From contig CM055875.1 of NCBI GenBank assembly GCA_029582165.1, positions 26,757,144-26,821,143 of the forward strand: a DNA stretch of 64,000 nucleotides, read 5' to 3'. Origin of the DNA: Portulaca oleracea (Eukaryota; Streptophyta; Magnoliopsida; Caryophyllales; Portulacaceae). Shown here piece by piece: positions 32,424 through 44,054 of the stretch (position 1 is its first letter; each line of letters starts with the position of its first letter). Below the pieces are notes generated by a model that was given only the letters and a program-made list of their open reading frames with translations, was not told the origin of the DNA and made no database searches. A program made the translations under genes and the position numbers.

Positions 32424-34984
32424 CTCCCCCTTGAATGTCCATTATCCAAAAGAGTATGTCTCATTAAAACCTTACTAGGAAAAACCCCATTTGGGAGAAA
32501 AACACAGAGAAGAAAACGAGTACACAGTTCTTTATACGCAAACATATGTTGCCTCATTAAAAACTTTTCTAAAAATAGGACAAAACCTCAGATAAGGGAA
32601 AAAGAGTACAACGCGTATTACTCCCCTCTTATGAGAACATCAATTAAGATTTTTGAGTTGATGTAATTCAACTTCATGACTGACTTTTAAACTTTGTTGT
32701 CGAAAGTGACTTGATACATAAATCAATTAATTCTTACTTAAAAGAATTTGCTTAATATCTGTTTCAGCATGCACATAACTAGTAAGTGATCAAGTATTAT
32801 AGAATTTAGGTAAATATACAAGATTAGCATAGCTAATCAAACCAATTTTGAGCTGATAAGGATAATAAATATCTAAATCGCTAGTACGTACCTTCGAAGT
32901 ACCGGAATAGGTAAGATCATGTATGACTAGCAATATATGTCAACGCTTCAATAGCATTAAAATTGGTACTTTAGGGCCTAAATACAATACTTCATGACTC
33001 AAATATGGTACTTCAAGACCAATGAATTTCTTATCATCTTTTCGGGATCGAAAGGGGGGTTATTTTCATGTCAATTGACCCTACTACTACCAGGGTACTT
33101 AAAAGGGAGTGCTTTGCTCATGGAGCATTATTTTAGCACTTTGCTACATAAATTGATTTACACATGTAAGATCATTCTCAAAGCGTACAACTTGTAAACC
33201 AAGGGAATAACAAATTTTATCAAAATCTTTCATTCCAAATGCTCTTGTAAAGCAATTGACAACTTTTGAGGCTCCTCGAGAGTCCAAACCATCAATAACA
33301 TTTACAAACAATTAGGAGCTAGATCATTTAATCATTTCCTTTGATTATGCAATGTGCGTCCATATTGCTTTAATCGCATAAATATCTATCAACTAAGTAA
33401 CCAATATTTTCGAGAATTTTAATCTGTGCTTCCGACACTTTGAACGCTTTGGGAGTTTTATATAAATGTCATTATCAAATTTTTCATAAGCTATAGCGAT
33501 ATTTATAAGATGCATACTTAGTTTTTCATGTACTGCCAAATTTAAGATGTCGTGACGTAGTGACGGGAACTACATAGGAGTATATTCCTTCATATTCGAT
33601 ACCAAGTCTTTACGAAAGCACTTATGCAACAAGTCGCTTCTTGTGCCTTATATATCATAATCTCCTTTTTTCATTCTGTTTTCACACAAAAACTTAACTG
33701 TAACCCACAAGTTTTACAACAGTTTTGTGTATAGACAATAGGTTACAAGCGAATCTAATTCTTAATTAAATGCATCATTCCACTTGGTCAATCTCATCTT
33801 TTTCTGTATTCAATAACAGACCTAAATTCATGATCCTCATGGTTACTCACATATTATATAATCAAATACTATATCGATGTTGACTTCATTTTGGTTACCC
33901 CCTTATCCAATTCACGACATAATTAGTTGAGATCTCATCATTTTCGCAAATTTCAGGTGTCTGAGCTTGTGGTGTAACTTCCACATTTGTCATGTTTGAG
34001 AACTCTTCTAGAGTCAAAACTTCCTCATTTCGGTTATCATTAATTATTCGCTCATTTTCCTTTTTCTGAGAACTTTTATCTTTGGAACCGAATGGTCTAC
34101 CGCGCTTCATACGTGGTCTAGACTAATTAACAATTCAATTTGTCCTATTGGAACATCAATTCTTACAGGAGCATTAGTAGTTGGGACATAGAATTTAATA
34201 ACTCTTTGTGGGTTAGTTGAATATCTGGGAGTAGATTCGCTCAAGTTTGTAGACGAATTATATTTTGAACTTCCAGTTCATATTACATTGTATGAGGATC
34301 ATAATAATTCGTTCCAACTTATTTCCTTGTTGATTTCTCCCTCTAATGTTGGGAAAAATGTGTCATCATAATCGGCAAACTGTCCCATAAGCATATCTCC
34401 AATGAATGGTTCTATTATATTTAAGTATGGATGGATATTCATATCTAACATATATTCCCGATTCCGCTATGGTCCCATCTTAGTGCGTTATCATGGAGCA
34501 TACATCGGACATGCTCAAATTCATAGGTGGGAGATATTTGGTTCATGGACAAGAACCATTTGTAGGGGAGGAATAAACATTCATGATAACCTCTTGGCCT
34601 TATTTGGATCAATGTTGGTGCATGCAATATGACATGTCCCTGAACAGTTGTAGTAAGCTCCGCTCTCAAATTAATAGGTTTGTCATTTGTTATATACTTA
34701 GCATCTCATATATTAATGATTCAGCAGGATCATTTTATGTATAAACATTTGACATAGGATACTTAACATATATATCCATTGGCGTACAAAAACTATCAAA
34801 AGACTTCACCGCCATTATCAAGATGGATCTTCTTTATTGATAATTTGAAATGTGCACGTAAATCAATTGAGCAAACAATTTTGCAAACGCCAAGTTGCAA
34901 GTTGATAGTAAACATACAAGTGACTATTTCATTGATGCATCAAGTAAAGCCATACTATATTCAAATGGTTTACATATGAGTCTA
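32424..34984 (-). pseudogene. Decayed copia pol remnants
   Basis: Fragments only. At 33895-34110, the peptide KRGRPFGSKDKSSQKKE matches the (K)RGRPxGSKDxxP(R)KKK segment between integrase and reverse transcriptase in copia pol, followed by ISTNYVVNWIRG. Around 34445-34669 another short frame is compatible with pol but not diagnostic. Many stops. The 3' non-coding part near 32424-32640 has the usual copia pre-LTR sequence. Confidence 0.65.
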
Positions 34985-36037
34985 TGGAGCGTTACCGTCG
35001 CGTGATGGGAATAGAGGTTAGCTTGAGTTGATGAATGGAATCAACAATCAACAAGAACAATAGCCTTGAACACCAAAAGAGTGGATATGATATTGAGCAA
35101 GGAGAACCACAACCCTAGGCCTAACACCCCCCCATGATTATCTAGGATAATCCACCAATAATCATTGACGAAATGACTTGAATCACAACCAAATTGATTG
35201 GATAAAGATAACAAGGTTTGAGAGAAACAAGGAAAAAAAAAACCCTACAAATGCATAAGCATAACAACAATGTCTGAAAAACTACCCCCAAAACACACTG
35301 GGAGGGGCGTATTTATACAAATGGGGGGGGGGGTAAACCAGTAAAACACAGCATTTTGAACACAAAAACACGCACAGAAAAGTAGCTGTCGCGGGCGCGA
35401 CAGAGCTTCAATGCAGTAGCATCGGCACCCGAGCAAGGAGTGTCGCGACCGACACATTTGTTGTCGGGGGCGTGAAGGAGCATTGGACGCAGCGGTTAGC
35501 GTCTGGCAGAGGGGCGGTCGCGGGCGCGACGAGCGGGAAGCTAGCAGCACTTTCTGGGTTTTGGCAGCGTCTAGCTTCGTCGTGAAATATGAATCTCTCT
35601 GGAACGGGCGCTGGCAGCGTCTATCGTCGATGCCCAACCAAGACATCTGCCCAAAACAGGGTCGCAGGCACTACCATTGTGGTAGTGGGCGTCACATCGC
35701 TTGCCCACACTGTAGCGGGTGTTACCTGCCTAGTAGCGGGCACTATGAGGGCTGCTGTCTTGGTCGCCTTGCGCTGCTCATTTCCACCTTGTGTCCTCTT
35801 GACTCGGGACCACACCCGGACGCCAATATCAGGTAGGTCTTCATCCCGGGACGACCCGGTTATGCCACGAGGGTCGGGATCCCATTTGTAGTGAATGCCA
35901 CACCCAAAGATAGTCCGAATATGCCTCCAAGGTCACGGGTCCACCTTGAAATGGACTCCTTGTTTTTCATGGAAAAGGTGCAGGAAGACTTGGTGTCCAT
36001 GAAAAGTGAGACTCGGGCCCCATCCCGTTACATTCCA
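34985..36037 (-). repeat. 3' LTR of the nested retrotransposon
   Basis: 1,053 bp; the minus-strand start is TGGAATGTAACGGG and the end ...GCTCCA. It has a GC-rich region with TCGCGGGCGCGAC words at 35393-35540, also present in the other LTR. Confidence 0.88.
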
Positions 36038-37838
36038 TACTCCCCCTCTTGAAAAAGAGTTGCCCTCAATTCTTGGGAGTTAAAATGAAGGCATGTTCCA
36101 TAGTTCGGCCACCCGTTACATGAACCCTCTAACAACCCGATAATGATCACGTTATGAACTGCACCCTGCTTGAAGAAATAAGAATTCTTGAAGAGGCTTG
36201 GGGGTGAAGGACAAAGGACGGAAGTAGGGAAATTTTGTGGAGTTAGGGAACGATCAACCTCGCTAAGCTTGCTACTCGGTAATAAAAAAGCTATGATTCG
36301 CTTGCCCTCACCAAGAGCACACTCATCCCGTGTTTCGCTCAAAAGGAGGTTCCTCAACTCACTTCCCACTTAGGTTTTGTTTTTGTGGGTTAACAGTGGT
36401 TTCAAAGGCATAGGAAGGACACAGTGTAGGAAACACCAAATGAGGGGCATAAGAGCTTCAACATAGCTCCGGAATAGGGGCAGTAGCGAGGGTGTGATGG
36501 ACAATGACCCCTTCCAACATATGAATAGAATTCTCGAACAACCAATGACGACCAAATAACATGTGTGACCCATTCAAAGAGTTCATGTCACCACGACCAA
36601 CATTCAAGTAATATTCACCAAAGGACGGCACAAATGAAGAGCTCAAAAACATTGGTTGAGCTAGAATCAAGGCATCATCAAACTCAAATTTTTCACTAGA
36701 CACCAAATGAACCCCAAGATTCCTAGCATGTCACTCAAAATATAGAGAATTTTCCATCGTGGACATCACATGCTCATCATACAACTTATCACGCCAACAA
36801 ACAACATCAAACAACCAATTCCTCCCAAAGATCATGTATGGCTCACGCAAAGACTCTACACCACAATGTCCATCTTTCAAGCATGATTCAATAAATTTCA
36901 TAGGAGAGCCTTTGGTTACCTTTTTATTCTCATGGAGAAGAATTCTAGTGCCCACGAGTGGAAGGGAACGTGAGCCATCTCCATTGGTGCTTAATTCCTC
37001 GAGCGGTGGCAATGTTAAAATCAAAGGAGCTACTTCTTAGGCCTCTTGAACAAGGATGAGAGGAAGGGAAAGATCGATGTTCTCATCCACCTCTTGACTT
37101 GGAGCTTCAACAATGGCTTCAGCAGTCTCACAAGGTTCAATGGAAGCTCCCTCGTTAGGAAAGAGATCGACCTTTGCTTGCTTAACTTCTTCTACCATGT
37201 CACTTGTAAGATCTTCCACACCAAAAGATTCCTCAATGCATGCTCTAACCATAGCCATTTTTGGACATTGCAAAGCATCGTATCCCACACATCTACATTT
37301 GACACACTTCCGGGATCAACCTTGGAGGTTCAAAGCAATGTTGTTCACTTAGACCTTAAGGTTCTCAAGAGTTTACTCGATGGTGGAGAATCGATTTTCG
37401 CAGGCATAGATTCGATTCTCGATAGCTTAAGCTCGAGAACTTCGGCGCCGACTTGATTTCTCTCGATTGGAGCTATTTTTGCTATCCATATCGAATGAAG
37501 GGTGAAGGACGGTATGTGTTTGGGATAATTTGTGGAGTTCGGGGGTTCTTTTGTAGTTGGCTAGTATTTGGCTAAGGGTTCTTTGTGTTTTTCTCACTCA
37601 GACATTTCATCGAACACCTTCCGTGCACTATTTTCCAACTTCTCCTCAAAGCTCCGAAATGCTTCAAAATCACCAAATACAAACACAATACAATGTATTC
37701 CAATACTCTTGGATAGTAAAAGGAATGGGGAACACCAATGTTTGCATACAATCCACGAAACTCAACAATAGAGAACAATACTACCAAGAACAATGAACAA
37801 AACTCAAGCTAAATGAAAACCATAGCTCTGATACCAAA
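36038..37838 (-). pseudogene. Degenerate gag-like interior
   Basis: Minus-strand fragments: a start region near 37480-37370 with a Glu/Arg-rich helix-like reading (IENRIYACENRFSTIE), 37288-37037, 37024-36731, 36706-36458, and a final piece ending NSQELRATLFQEGEYGM at 36028-36090. That last piece resembles the (N)S(R/Q)ELRxNxFQEGExD ending seen just before the PPT of plant Ty3-type elements. No protease, RT, RNase H or integrase motif is visible. Confidence 0.5.
37825..37836 (-). other. Primer binding site (tRNA-Met type)
   Basis: Minus-strand TGGTATCAGAGC, two bases beyond the LTR end. This is the standard primer site of many plant retrotransposons, and it fixes the element's orientation. 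Confidence 0.9.
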
Positions 37839-38796
37839 TGGAGCATTAACGTTGGGTGATGGGAATGGAGGTTAGCTTGTGTGGATGAATGGAATCAGCA
37901 ATCAACAAGAACAATAACCTTAAACACCAAAAGAGTGGATATGACCTTGAGTAAGGAGAACCACAACCCTAGGCCTAACACCCCACCATGATTATCTAGG
38001 ATAATCCACCAATAATCACTAACAAAATGACTTGAATTACCACCAAATTGATTGGATAAAGATAACAAGGTTTGAGAGAAACAAGGAAAAAAACCCCTAC
38101 AAATGCATAAGCATAACAACAATGTATGAAAAACTATCCCCAAAACACGCTGGGAGGGGGTTATTTATACAAATGGGAGGGGGGGTAAACCAGTAAAACA
38201 CAGCATTTTGAACACAAAAACACGCGCAGACAAGTAGCCGTCACGGGCATCACGGAGGGGTCGCGGGCGCGACAGAGCTTCAATGCAGTAGCATCGGCAC
38301 CCGAGCAGGGCGTATCGCGGCCGACACATTTGTTGTCGCGGGCGCGAATGAGCATTGGACGCAACGGTTAGTGTTTGGCAGGGGATCGTGGGTGCGACAG
38401 ATGCCGTCGCAGGCGCGACGAGCGGGAAGCTGGCAGCGCTTTCTGGGTTTTGGCAGCGTCTAGCTTCGGCGTGAAATATGGATCTCTCTGGAACGGGCGT
38501 TAGCAGCACTTGTCTAGACGCTGGCAGCGTCTGTCGTCGATTTGTATCCAAGAAATCTGCCTAGAACGGGGTCGTCTGTCGTCGATTTGCAGCCAAGAAA
38601 TTTGCCCAGAACGGGGTCGCGTGCGCTACCTTTGTGATAGTGGGCGTCACATCGCTTGCCCAGACTGTAGCAGGCGTTACCTTCCTAGTAGCGGGCGCTA
38701 CGAGGGCTGCTGTCTTGGTTGCCTTGCGCTGCTCATTTCCTCCTTGTGTCCTCTTGACTTGGGACCACACCCGGACCCCAATATCATGTAGCTCTT

Positions 38797-40535
38797 TGTG
38801 GGACCCGAGAAAATCCCCGTGGTATCCCTCGCGGTAAATGGCGAGTTGAAATGGGTGTCTTTTCTTTGAGAAGATTCGCTTGAATTTCTGTTTAAATAAA
38901 TTAAACTCATGCAATTCTTTTTTATTTTATTGAAGTCCAAGAATTTTGTTTATTCAGAAAGTGAACAGAAAATAAAAGAAAAACAAAAGGAAAAGAAAAA
39001 AAGACAAAAAAGAGTCCCGGACTTGGAAGTCAGATCCGAGGCCGAAACGCCAGTATTCCGTGCCGACCTCGGGATGCTGCTTCGAGATGAAAATAAAAAT
39101 CTGAAATTTTTTTTTAATAGCTTTCCGAAACAGAAAGTAAAATATGAAAAGAAAAGGAATAAAAGAGAAAAGAAAGGAAAAAAAAGAAAAAAGAAAGAAG
39201 AGTCGCTAATTAATTTTTGAACGAGAATTAATAAACTCAAAAGTTAAGACTCCACAAACCACGAACCACGAGATTCGGATCCGGGGGTAAGGTTACGGAT
39301 CCGAGAATATAAATTCCCGAATCCACCTGTTCAACGAACGGACTTTACTAAATCGGTTAAATAGAAGAAAGAAAAAAGAGGGGAGAAGAAGAGAGTAGAA
39401 CGGAGTATTAATTAGTGTAATTAGTGTTATTTAGTTACATACAAATGTAATAATAAAGCGAGAAATAAATTTAAGAAATAAAATAATGGAACAAGAACGT
39501 ACCTTTATTCACAAGCAATCCATATTATTTAGGTCGAGTTTAGGGTTAATTCAAATTATAAGATAATATGAATAAAGAAAGGATAGAGAAAGAGAAAACA
39601 AATAAAATGTCAATTAAGTGTATGCAAAATGAATGAAATAGAGAGGGAGAAAAGATGATGAAATCACTAAGTGTCAATACGCCAGGGTGATTTTGGTGTA
39701 AAAATGAAGTGGAGATAGGTGGGGTTTTTATAGGAGAAATGGTGGTAGGAAATTAGGTTAAAATGAGGGGGAAAAGATGGCAGGAATACTGCCAAGCATT
39801 TAGGCCCAATTGCGCGACGTTCAGATTAGGGCACGCATTTCGAGGCGAGTTGAGGCGAGCCGGGTCGTGCAGAACCCGCCCACAATACCTGCAGGCATGT
39901 TGGGCTTTGGAGGCGCCTAGCTGCGCGTTTTCCTAGGTCGGCGCGCTTCCCGAGGTAAACCGGGTCGGGCCTGACCCGTCCAAATACCTGCCGATATGCT
40001 GGGCCTGGGAGAAGCCTAGTTGCATGCTTCCCGAGGTGGGCCCGCTTCCCGAGGTCAGCACACTTCCCGAGGCAGCCCGGCCCAACCCGACAGAATACCT
40101 GCCGGTATGCTGGGCCTGGGAGAAGCCCAGTTGCATGCTTTCCAAGGTGGTCCGCTTCTCGAGGTCAGCATGCTTCCCGAGGCAATCAGGCCCGACCCGA
40201 CCCGATAGAATACCTGCCAGTATGTTGGGCCTGGGAGAAGCCCAGTTGCACGCTTTCCGATGCGGGCATGCTTCTTGAGGTGACCTCGGTCGGGCATAAC
40301 CCACCAGAATACCTGCAGGTATGCCCATATCCGGGTTGCAGTCCTGCTTTGGGCCGCGTGCCAAGCTTTACTTTTTTGGGCTGTTTGGATTGGGCTTTTT
40401 TTTGTGATGGCTTTTTTTTGGGGTTTTTCCTTCATTTCTTCATCTTTTTGCATTTTCCTAAACTAAAATAAATAAAATAAAAATAAATTACAATTTTTCT
40501 AAGGCTGAATTGAGTGCCAAAATTCAGCGTCTACA
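38797..40535 (-). mobile_element. Third-level solo LTR
   Basis: 1,739 bp, TGTGGGACCCGAG...GCGTCTACA, with perfect TSD CTCTT (38792-38796 and 40536-40540). It shares the landmark TCCGGGGGTAAGGTTACGG (39280-39298) with the LTRs at 13951 and 23023. Minus-strand TATAAAAACCCC is at about 39726. The uninterrupted sister LTR near 35835 shows the empty site. It is the youngest of the three nested LTR insertions by position. Confidence 0.9.
39880..40330. repeat. Minisatellite of about 110-bp units
   Basis: About four copies of a unit containing AATACCTGCCGGTATG, GGGCCTGGGAGAAGCC and CTTCCCGAGG, separated by 100-120 bp. The first and last copies have diverged. It lies in the U3 part of the solo LTR (minus orientation). 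Confidence 0.8.
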
Positions 40536-41117
40536 CTCTTCGTGCCGGAACAGCCCGGTTCTGCCCCGAGGGCCGGGATCCCATTTGTAGTGGATGCCAC
40601 ACCCAAAGATTGTCTGAATATGCCTCCAAGGTCCCGGATCCACCTTGAAATGGACACCACACCTGATCCTAACGTCATTTTCCTTTTTTTCATGGAAAGG
40701 GTGCGGGAAGACTTGGTGTCCATGAAAAGTGAGACTCGGGCCCCATCCCGATACGTTCCAGTCTACATGACCAACACAAATATCACTGGTCCACAACCTA
40801 GGAATCTAAGGGATTCAATCCCTATCTTTGCTAATGATGGTACTGATAACGTGTTATGAAACAATAAATATATGGACACTAAATAGAGAGAATAATTGAG
40901 AAGGACAATAGAGATTAGAGAGATTGAGAGAGGAGAATATGATGATCTTATTAATAGATCACTAGGGGTATTTTTGCTAGTTACATAGCAAGAGTCTTGT
41001 ACAATATAAACTTCATATGGAAAAAGAATCCTCCCATTATATCATCCTAATATGTAAAGATATCCAAAAGATATCTGATTGGTATATGGACATTCACATA
41101 TATATTATTTCATAACA

Positions 41118-42084
41118 AAAAAGTACACAACAATAATCCATATAATATAATAGCAATCTATGTGGGGCCTACAAAATGGAGCCACGGGAGTAACTTTTGG
41201 GAATCTAGCCAATCAAATGCAAGAAAAATCCATTTTAAAATAATATTTTATAGAGTTGTGAAGTAATTTCTGACCATTTCTGCAGTTACTGTAGGTTAAC
41301 AAACCTCATATACCACGTTACACTTTTTCAGAGCAGTTATCTGCTTAATAATCCCATGTTTCCAAATAACCAACCAATGACCTCCCCTACTCTTACCATA
41401 AATACTCACTAACAACACGTTTATGTGCTGCTACTATGTTTCTACTATTACCGGTGGACATAACTCTACTAATTTGTTGTTTCCTACGTTTCCCATGCTG
41501 TTTCTATTGTTATTCAATTAGTTTTCTTTCCCAAAATTTTTGTTTGTTTCTGTACTTATTCATTCAACATTTTTATGCAGGAGTAAAACGTTGATGGTTG
41601 AAAATCCATATTATTACAAGTAAGTCGATCAAAGCCTCTTTCTTTACCAGATTAAATAATTATGAATTTATTTACTAAAGTTACTATTTATCATTATTAA
41701 CTGTTATGAATCTTTATCATACATTTTTTCAAGGCAATTCCAAGTGTGCACTTCAAAGTCGAGCATCAGGATTTGACATACCACTAAGCCCTTCAACACC
41801 AATTTATTTAGCGATCAATGACCATAGAATATTTTTATATGGCACATTATATAATTATCAATGATACTCGGTTTCTTTGGTTATGGTTGTTTATTTTATT
41901 CATGTAATTATATGATTTTACCTTGACTAATTAGAATATCTTAATACCTTATTTACCCATTTCTAATTGGAAAGAGAGAAAACATTACCTTAAGCATTAC
42001 CTTCGGTTGTGATTAACAAAGTCCCTTTGCCACCTTTGCTCTGCCTTGAACAGAACCCCACCCACGTCACACATTTTTTTTTTG
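41118..42084. other. Spacer with no recognised gene
   Basis: AT-rich with scattered T-runs. No long frame, no TIR or LTR ends, no RNA gene seen. Confidence 0.35.
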
Positions 42085-42162
42085 GACCACCAGAATACAA
42101 AGTGAAAGTACGGTCCACCATTGTCCAATTGGTGAAAGTAGGGATTATTAGAATCCAATTAT

Positions 42163-42164
<2 letters not shown>
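42085..42164. mobile_element. Right end of a (TA)n-flanked TIR element (partner missing)
   Basis: GGACCACCAGAATACAAAGTG...AGGGATTATTAGAATCCAATTATCC abuts (TA)n at 42165. The same end type occurs at 52010-52118 and 52690-52801, and inverted at 52267. No matching left end is found upstream. Confidence 0.6.

Positions 42165-42235
<71 letters not shown>
42165..42235. repeat. (TA)n microsatellite 1
   Basis: A TA run with one TG variation. It lies exactly between the end at 42164 and the element starting GGGAGCGGATCCAG at 42236. Confidence 0.92.
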
Positions 42236-42606
42236 GGGAGCGGATCCAGTAGGAAGGGAATTAATGTAGGAAGGTAGGAAGAAAAGATCTTGGCCATGCA
42301 TTTTGATCCAGCGGCTGGGATTTAGTATACACACATGTGTCAAACCCAGCGAAAACCACCAATCTGAATTACAAAACCACTAGTGGTTTTGATGGATAAA
42401 ATTTAAAAAAAAATCATAATCAATCAATCAAATATTTAGAGAGATCAACGGAAACAATAATGGGGCATTAAAGGAAATAAAATTCTACCCTAAAATAGCA
42501 GATGTGATATTGGAAGATGGACTAGGTCAATTCAATCAAAATCAACAACATATTCTACTGCGTTTCAACCACATAAACGCTCATCTTCACCGTACGAAGC
42601 AATTCA

Positions 42607-44054
42607 ATGGCTTCAAACAGGTATGATTTTGCATTGTTTTTATTTTCTGGGTTCATCCATCATCAACAAAAGCACGATGTGTGCTGGATTCACATTAATT
42701 TCATATGTTGCATTGACGACATGAAAGGGAAATGATGGGGGGTTGTAATCGATGTTATCAATTTCTCATTTCTCAGTGCTGCACTCAAATTGGATAATCC
42801 GAATTTGGGATTGAGATTCCACTGGTCATATAATCCGGCTGCACCCACGCATATCGACGTTGAATGTGTGTTGCATTAGGGATATAGTACGTGTGTTGTA
42901 GTTTCAGGACCACATACAATTTGAATGTGGTCACAATTAGTTTGATATTAGTTGGTTATTATAGTACGTTGTATGTGTGGTGCGTTAGGGATCTAGGACG
43001 CTTGCTCCGAGTTGATTGTATACTAGTGTGGCTATGGTTATCTTTATGTGTGTTGTGATTTTATGTCCACATGAAGTTTGTATATGGCCACATTCAGCAT
43101 GTATACGTCCACATTAGTGATAAATTGTCATCATTGTGTTGACCGTATCCACACCGACTGTCCAAACTTACAAATTAAATGGTATGACCATACTGAATTT
43201 TCAATGGCGACACTACGAACATGGGCATCCAATATAGATCCATGTGATCAACCACGTCCATTTTAATGCTAGTAGTTGATTGTATACTAGTGTGGTTATA
43301 ATTGTCTTTATGTGTGTTGTGATTTTATGTCCACATGAAGTTTGTATATGGCCGCAGTCAGCGTGTATACGTCCATATTAGGGATAAATTGTCCACATTG
43401 AGTTGATCATATCCACATCGATTGTCCAAACTGACAAATTAAATGGTATGGCCACACTGAATTTCCAATGGTCACACTAGGAACATGGACATCCAATGTA
43501 GATCCATTTGATCAACCGCGTTCATATTAATGCTAGTAGTTGATTTTGTACACTAATTATTGTAAGGCGTTCGATTTGATATGGTAAAATGTGACGATCA
43601 TTTGTTTGTTCACTATAGTGTTGCAGGAGGTAGCCAAACAGATACGTATCACCACCACATGTACCAGACGACGATGAGTCTAGCATAAAGATTTATTGGC
43701 CTAGGTGTGATGACAAAACAATCAAACCGAGTATGGGGAAGCGGTTCAACGCGTTGGGTGATGCCAAGACTTTTACGAGAATGGGATGCTCGAAGATGCG
43801 TTGGCAAAGATGGTCGATGGTCGGGACAGGTGTGGCGACGGTGGGGTCATCGGTGATGTTGAAGCTTGTTTTGGCGTGCCGGTCCCTGTGCAGGCAACAA
43901 TAAAACACTCCCCGTGTTGAACCCCAAAGGAGGTGCAAAGCGGAAGAAGAGCGGGATCGAGGTTGCAGTGCAGCGAAAGACATCAGCAAAAAGATGCAAG
44001 TTTTATGACCAAATAGCTAATCACGACAGCAGGAATTGCCCTGATCGCTACTAG
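42607..44054 (+). pseudogene. FAR1/FHY3-related (MULE-type) transposase remnant
   Basis: Exon 1 is ATG at 42607 to 42620 (MASN), with donor AG|GTATGA. Exon 2 begins after TTGCAG at 43627. It reads VPDDDESSIKIYWPRCDD, then KPSMGKRFNALGDAKTF (43680-43774), like the N-terminal FAR1 DNA-binding domain. After a one-base frameshift at a T-run it passes directly into a C-terminal type segment: DVEACFGVPVPVQATI, then NPKGGAKRKKSG, then the knuckle-like CKFYDQIANHDSRNCP, stop at 44054. The whole MULE catalytic core and SWIM domain between them are gone. There is an in-frame TAG early in exon 2. The knuckle has Y where the second Cys is usual. It is non-functional. Confidence 0.68.
43011..43538 (+). 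repeat. 264-bp tandem duplication
   Basis: GTTGATTGTATACTAGTGTGG starts at 43011 and again at 43275. The two copies stay alignable, with scattered substitutions, to about 43274 and 43538. It lies in the intron of the FAR1-type remnant. Confidence 0.85.

Larger units (their letters stand above)
34985..40760 (-). mobile_element. Non-autonomous LTR retrotransposon nested in the copia element
   Basis: TSDs GTCTA (34980-34984 and 40761-40765) are perfect. The LTRs are 34985-36037 and 37839-40760, the second interrupted by a solo LTR. Both run TGGAGC...TTCCA on the plus strand and share long blocks (for example TATCTAGGATAATCC, AGCATCGGCACCCGAGCA, GTGAGACTCGGGCCCC). On the minus strand the primer site TGGTATCAGAGC (tRNA-Met type) is at 37836-37825 and a polypurine tract AAGAGGGGGAGTA precedes 36037. 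The 1.8-kb interior lacks reverse transcriptase and integrase, so it must have depended on a partner element. Confidence 0.9.
37839..40760 (-). repeat. 5' LTR of the nested retrotransposon (interrupted)
   Basis: The partner of 34985-36037. It is split at 38796/40541 by the solo LTR described separately; without it the length is about 1.18 kb. It contains a local duplication near 38520-38615 (TCTGTCGTCGATTTG repeated). Confidence 0.88.
31559..41117 (-). mobile_element. Ty1/copia-type LTR retrotransposon carrying nested insertions
   Basis: The outer LTRs are 31559-32423 and 40852-41117, with TSD AAAAA on both sides (31554-31558, 41118-41122; low complexity but in register). On the minus strand, a polypurine tract AAGGGGGAG precedes the LTR start TGTTATGG at 32423. 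CGTTATCAGTACC follows the other LTR end, matching the ACGTTATCAG-type primer site used by many plant copia elements. The interior is 32424-34984 plus 40766-40851. It is interrupted by a second LTR element (34985-40760), and the left LTR by a MITE. Without the nested parts it would be about 3.2 kb, so the copy is internally deleted and non-functional. Confidence 0.85.

Noticed and set aside
35245..35836. Overlapping frames of 60-133 codons on both strands in a GC-rich block, repeated at 38161-38914
   Set aside because: They fall in the two LTRs of one retrotransposon and differ between the copies. GC-rich DNA has few stops by chance.
39933..40453. Frames with repeated GSGPTSGSM-like peptides
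   Set aside because: They translate the ~110-bp minisatellite within a solo LTR. There is no start context or conserved domain.
40852..41117. Treating this LTR and the one at 31559 as two separate solo LTRs
   Set aside because: Matching AAAAA flanks, adjoining PBS and PPT in the right places, and copia debris between them show one element.
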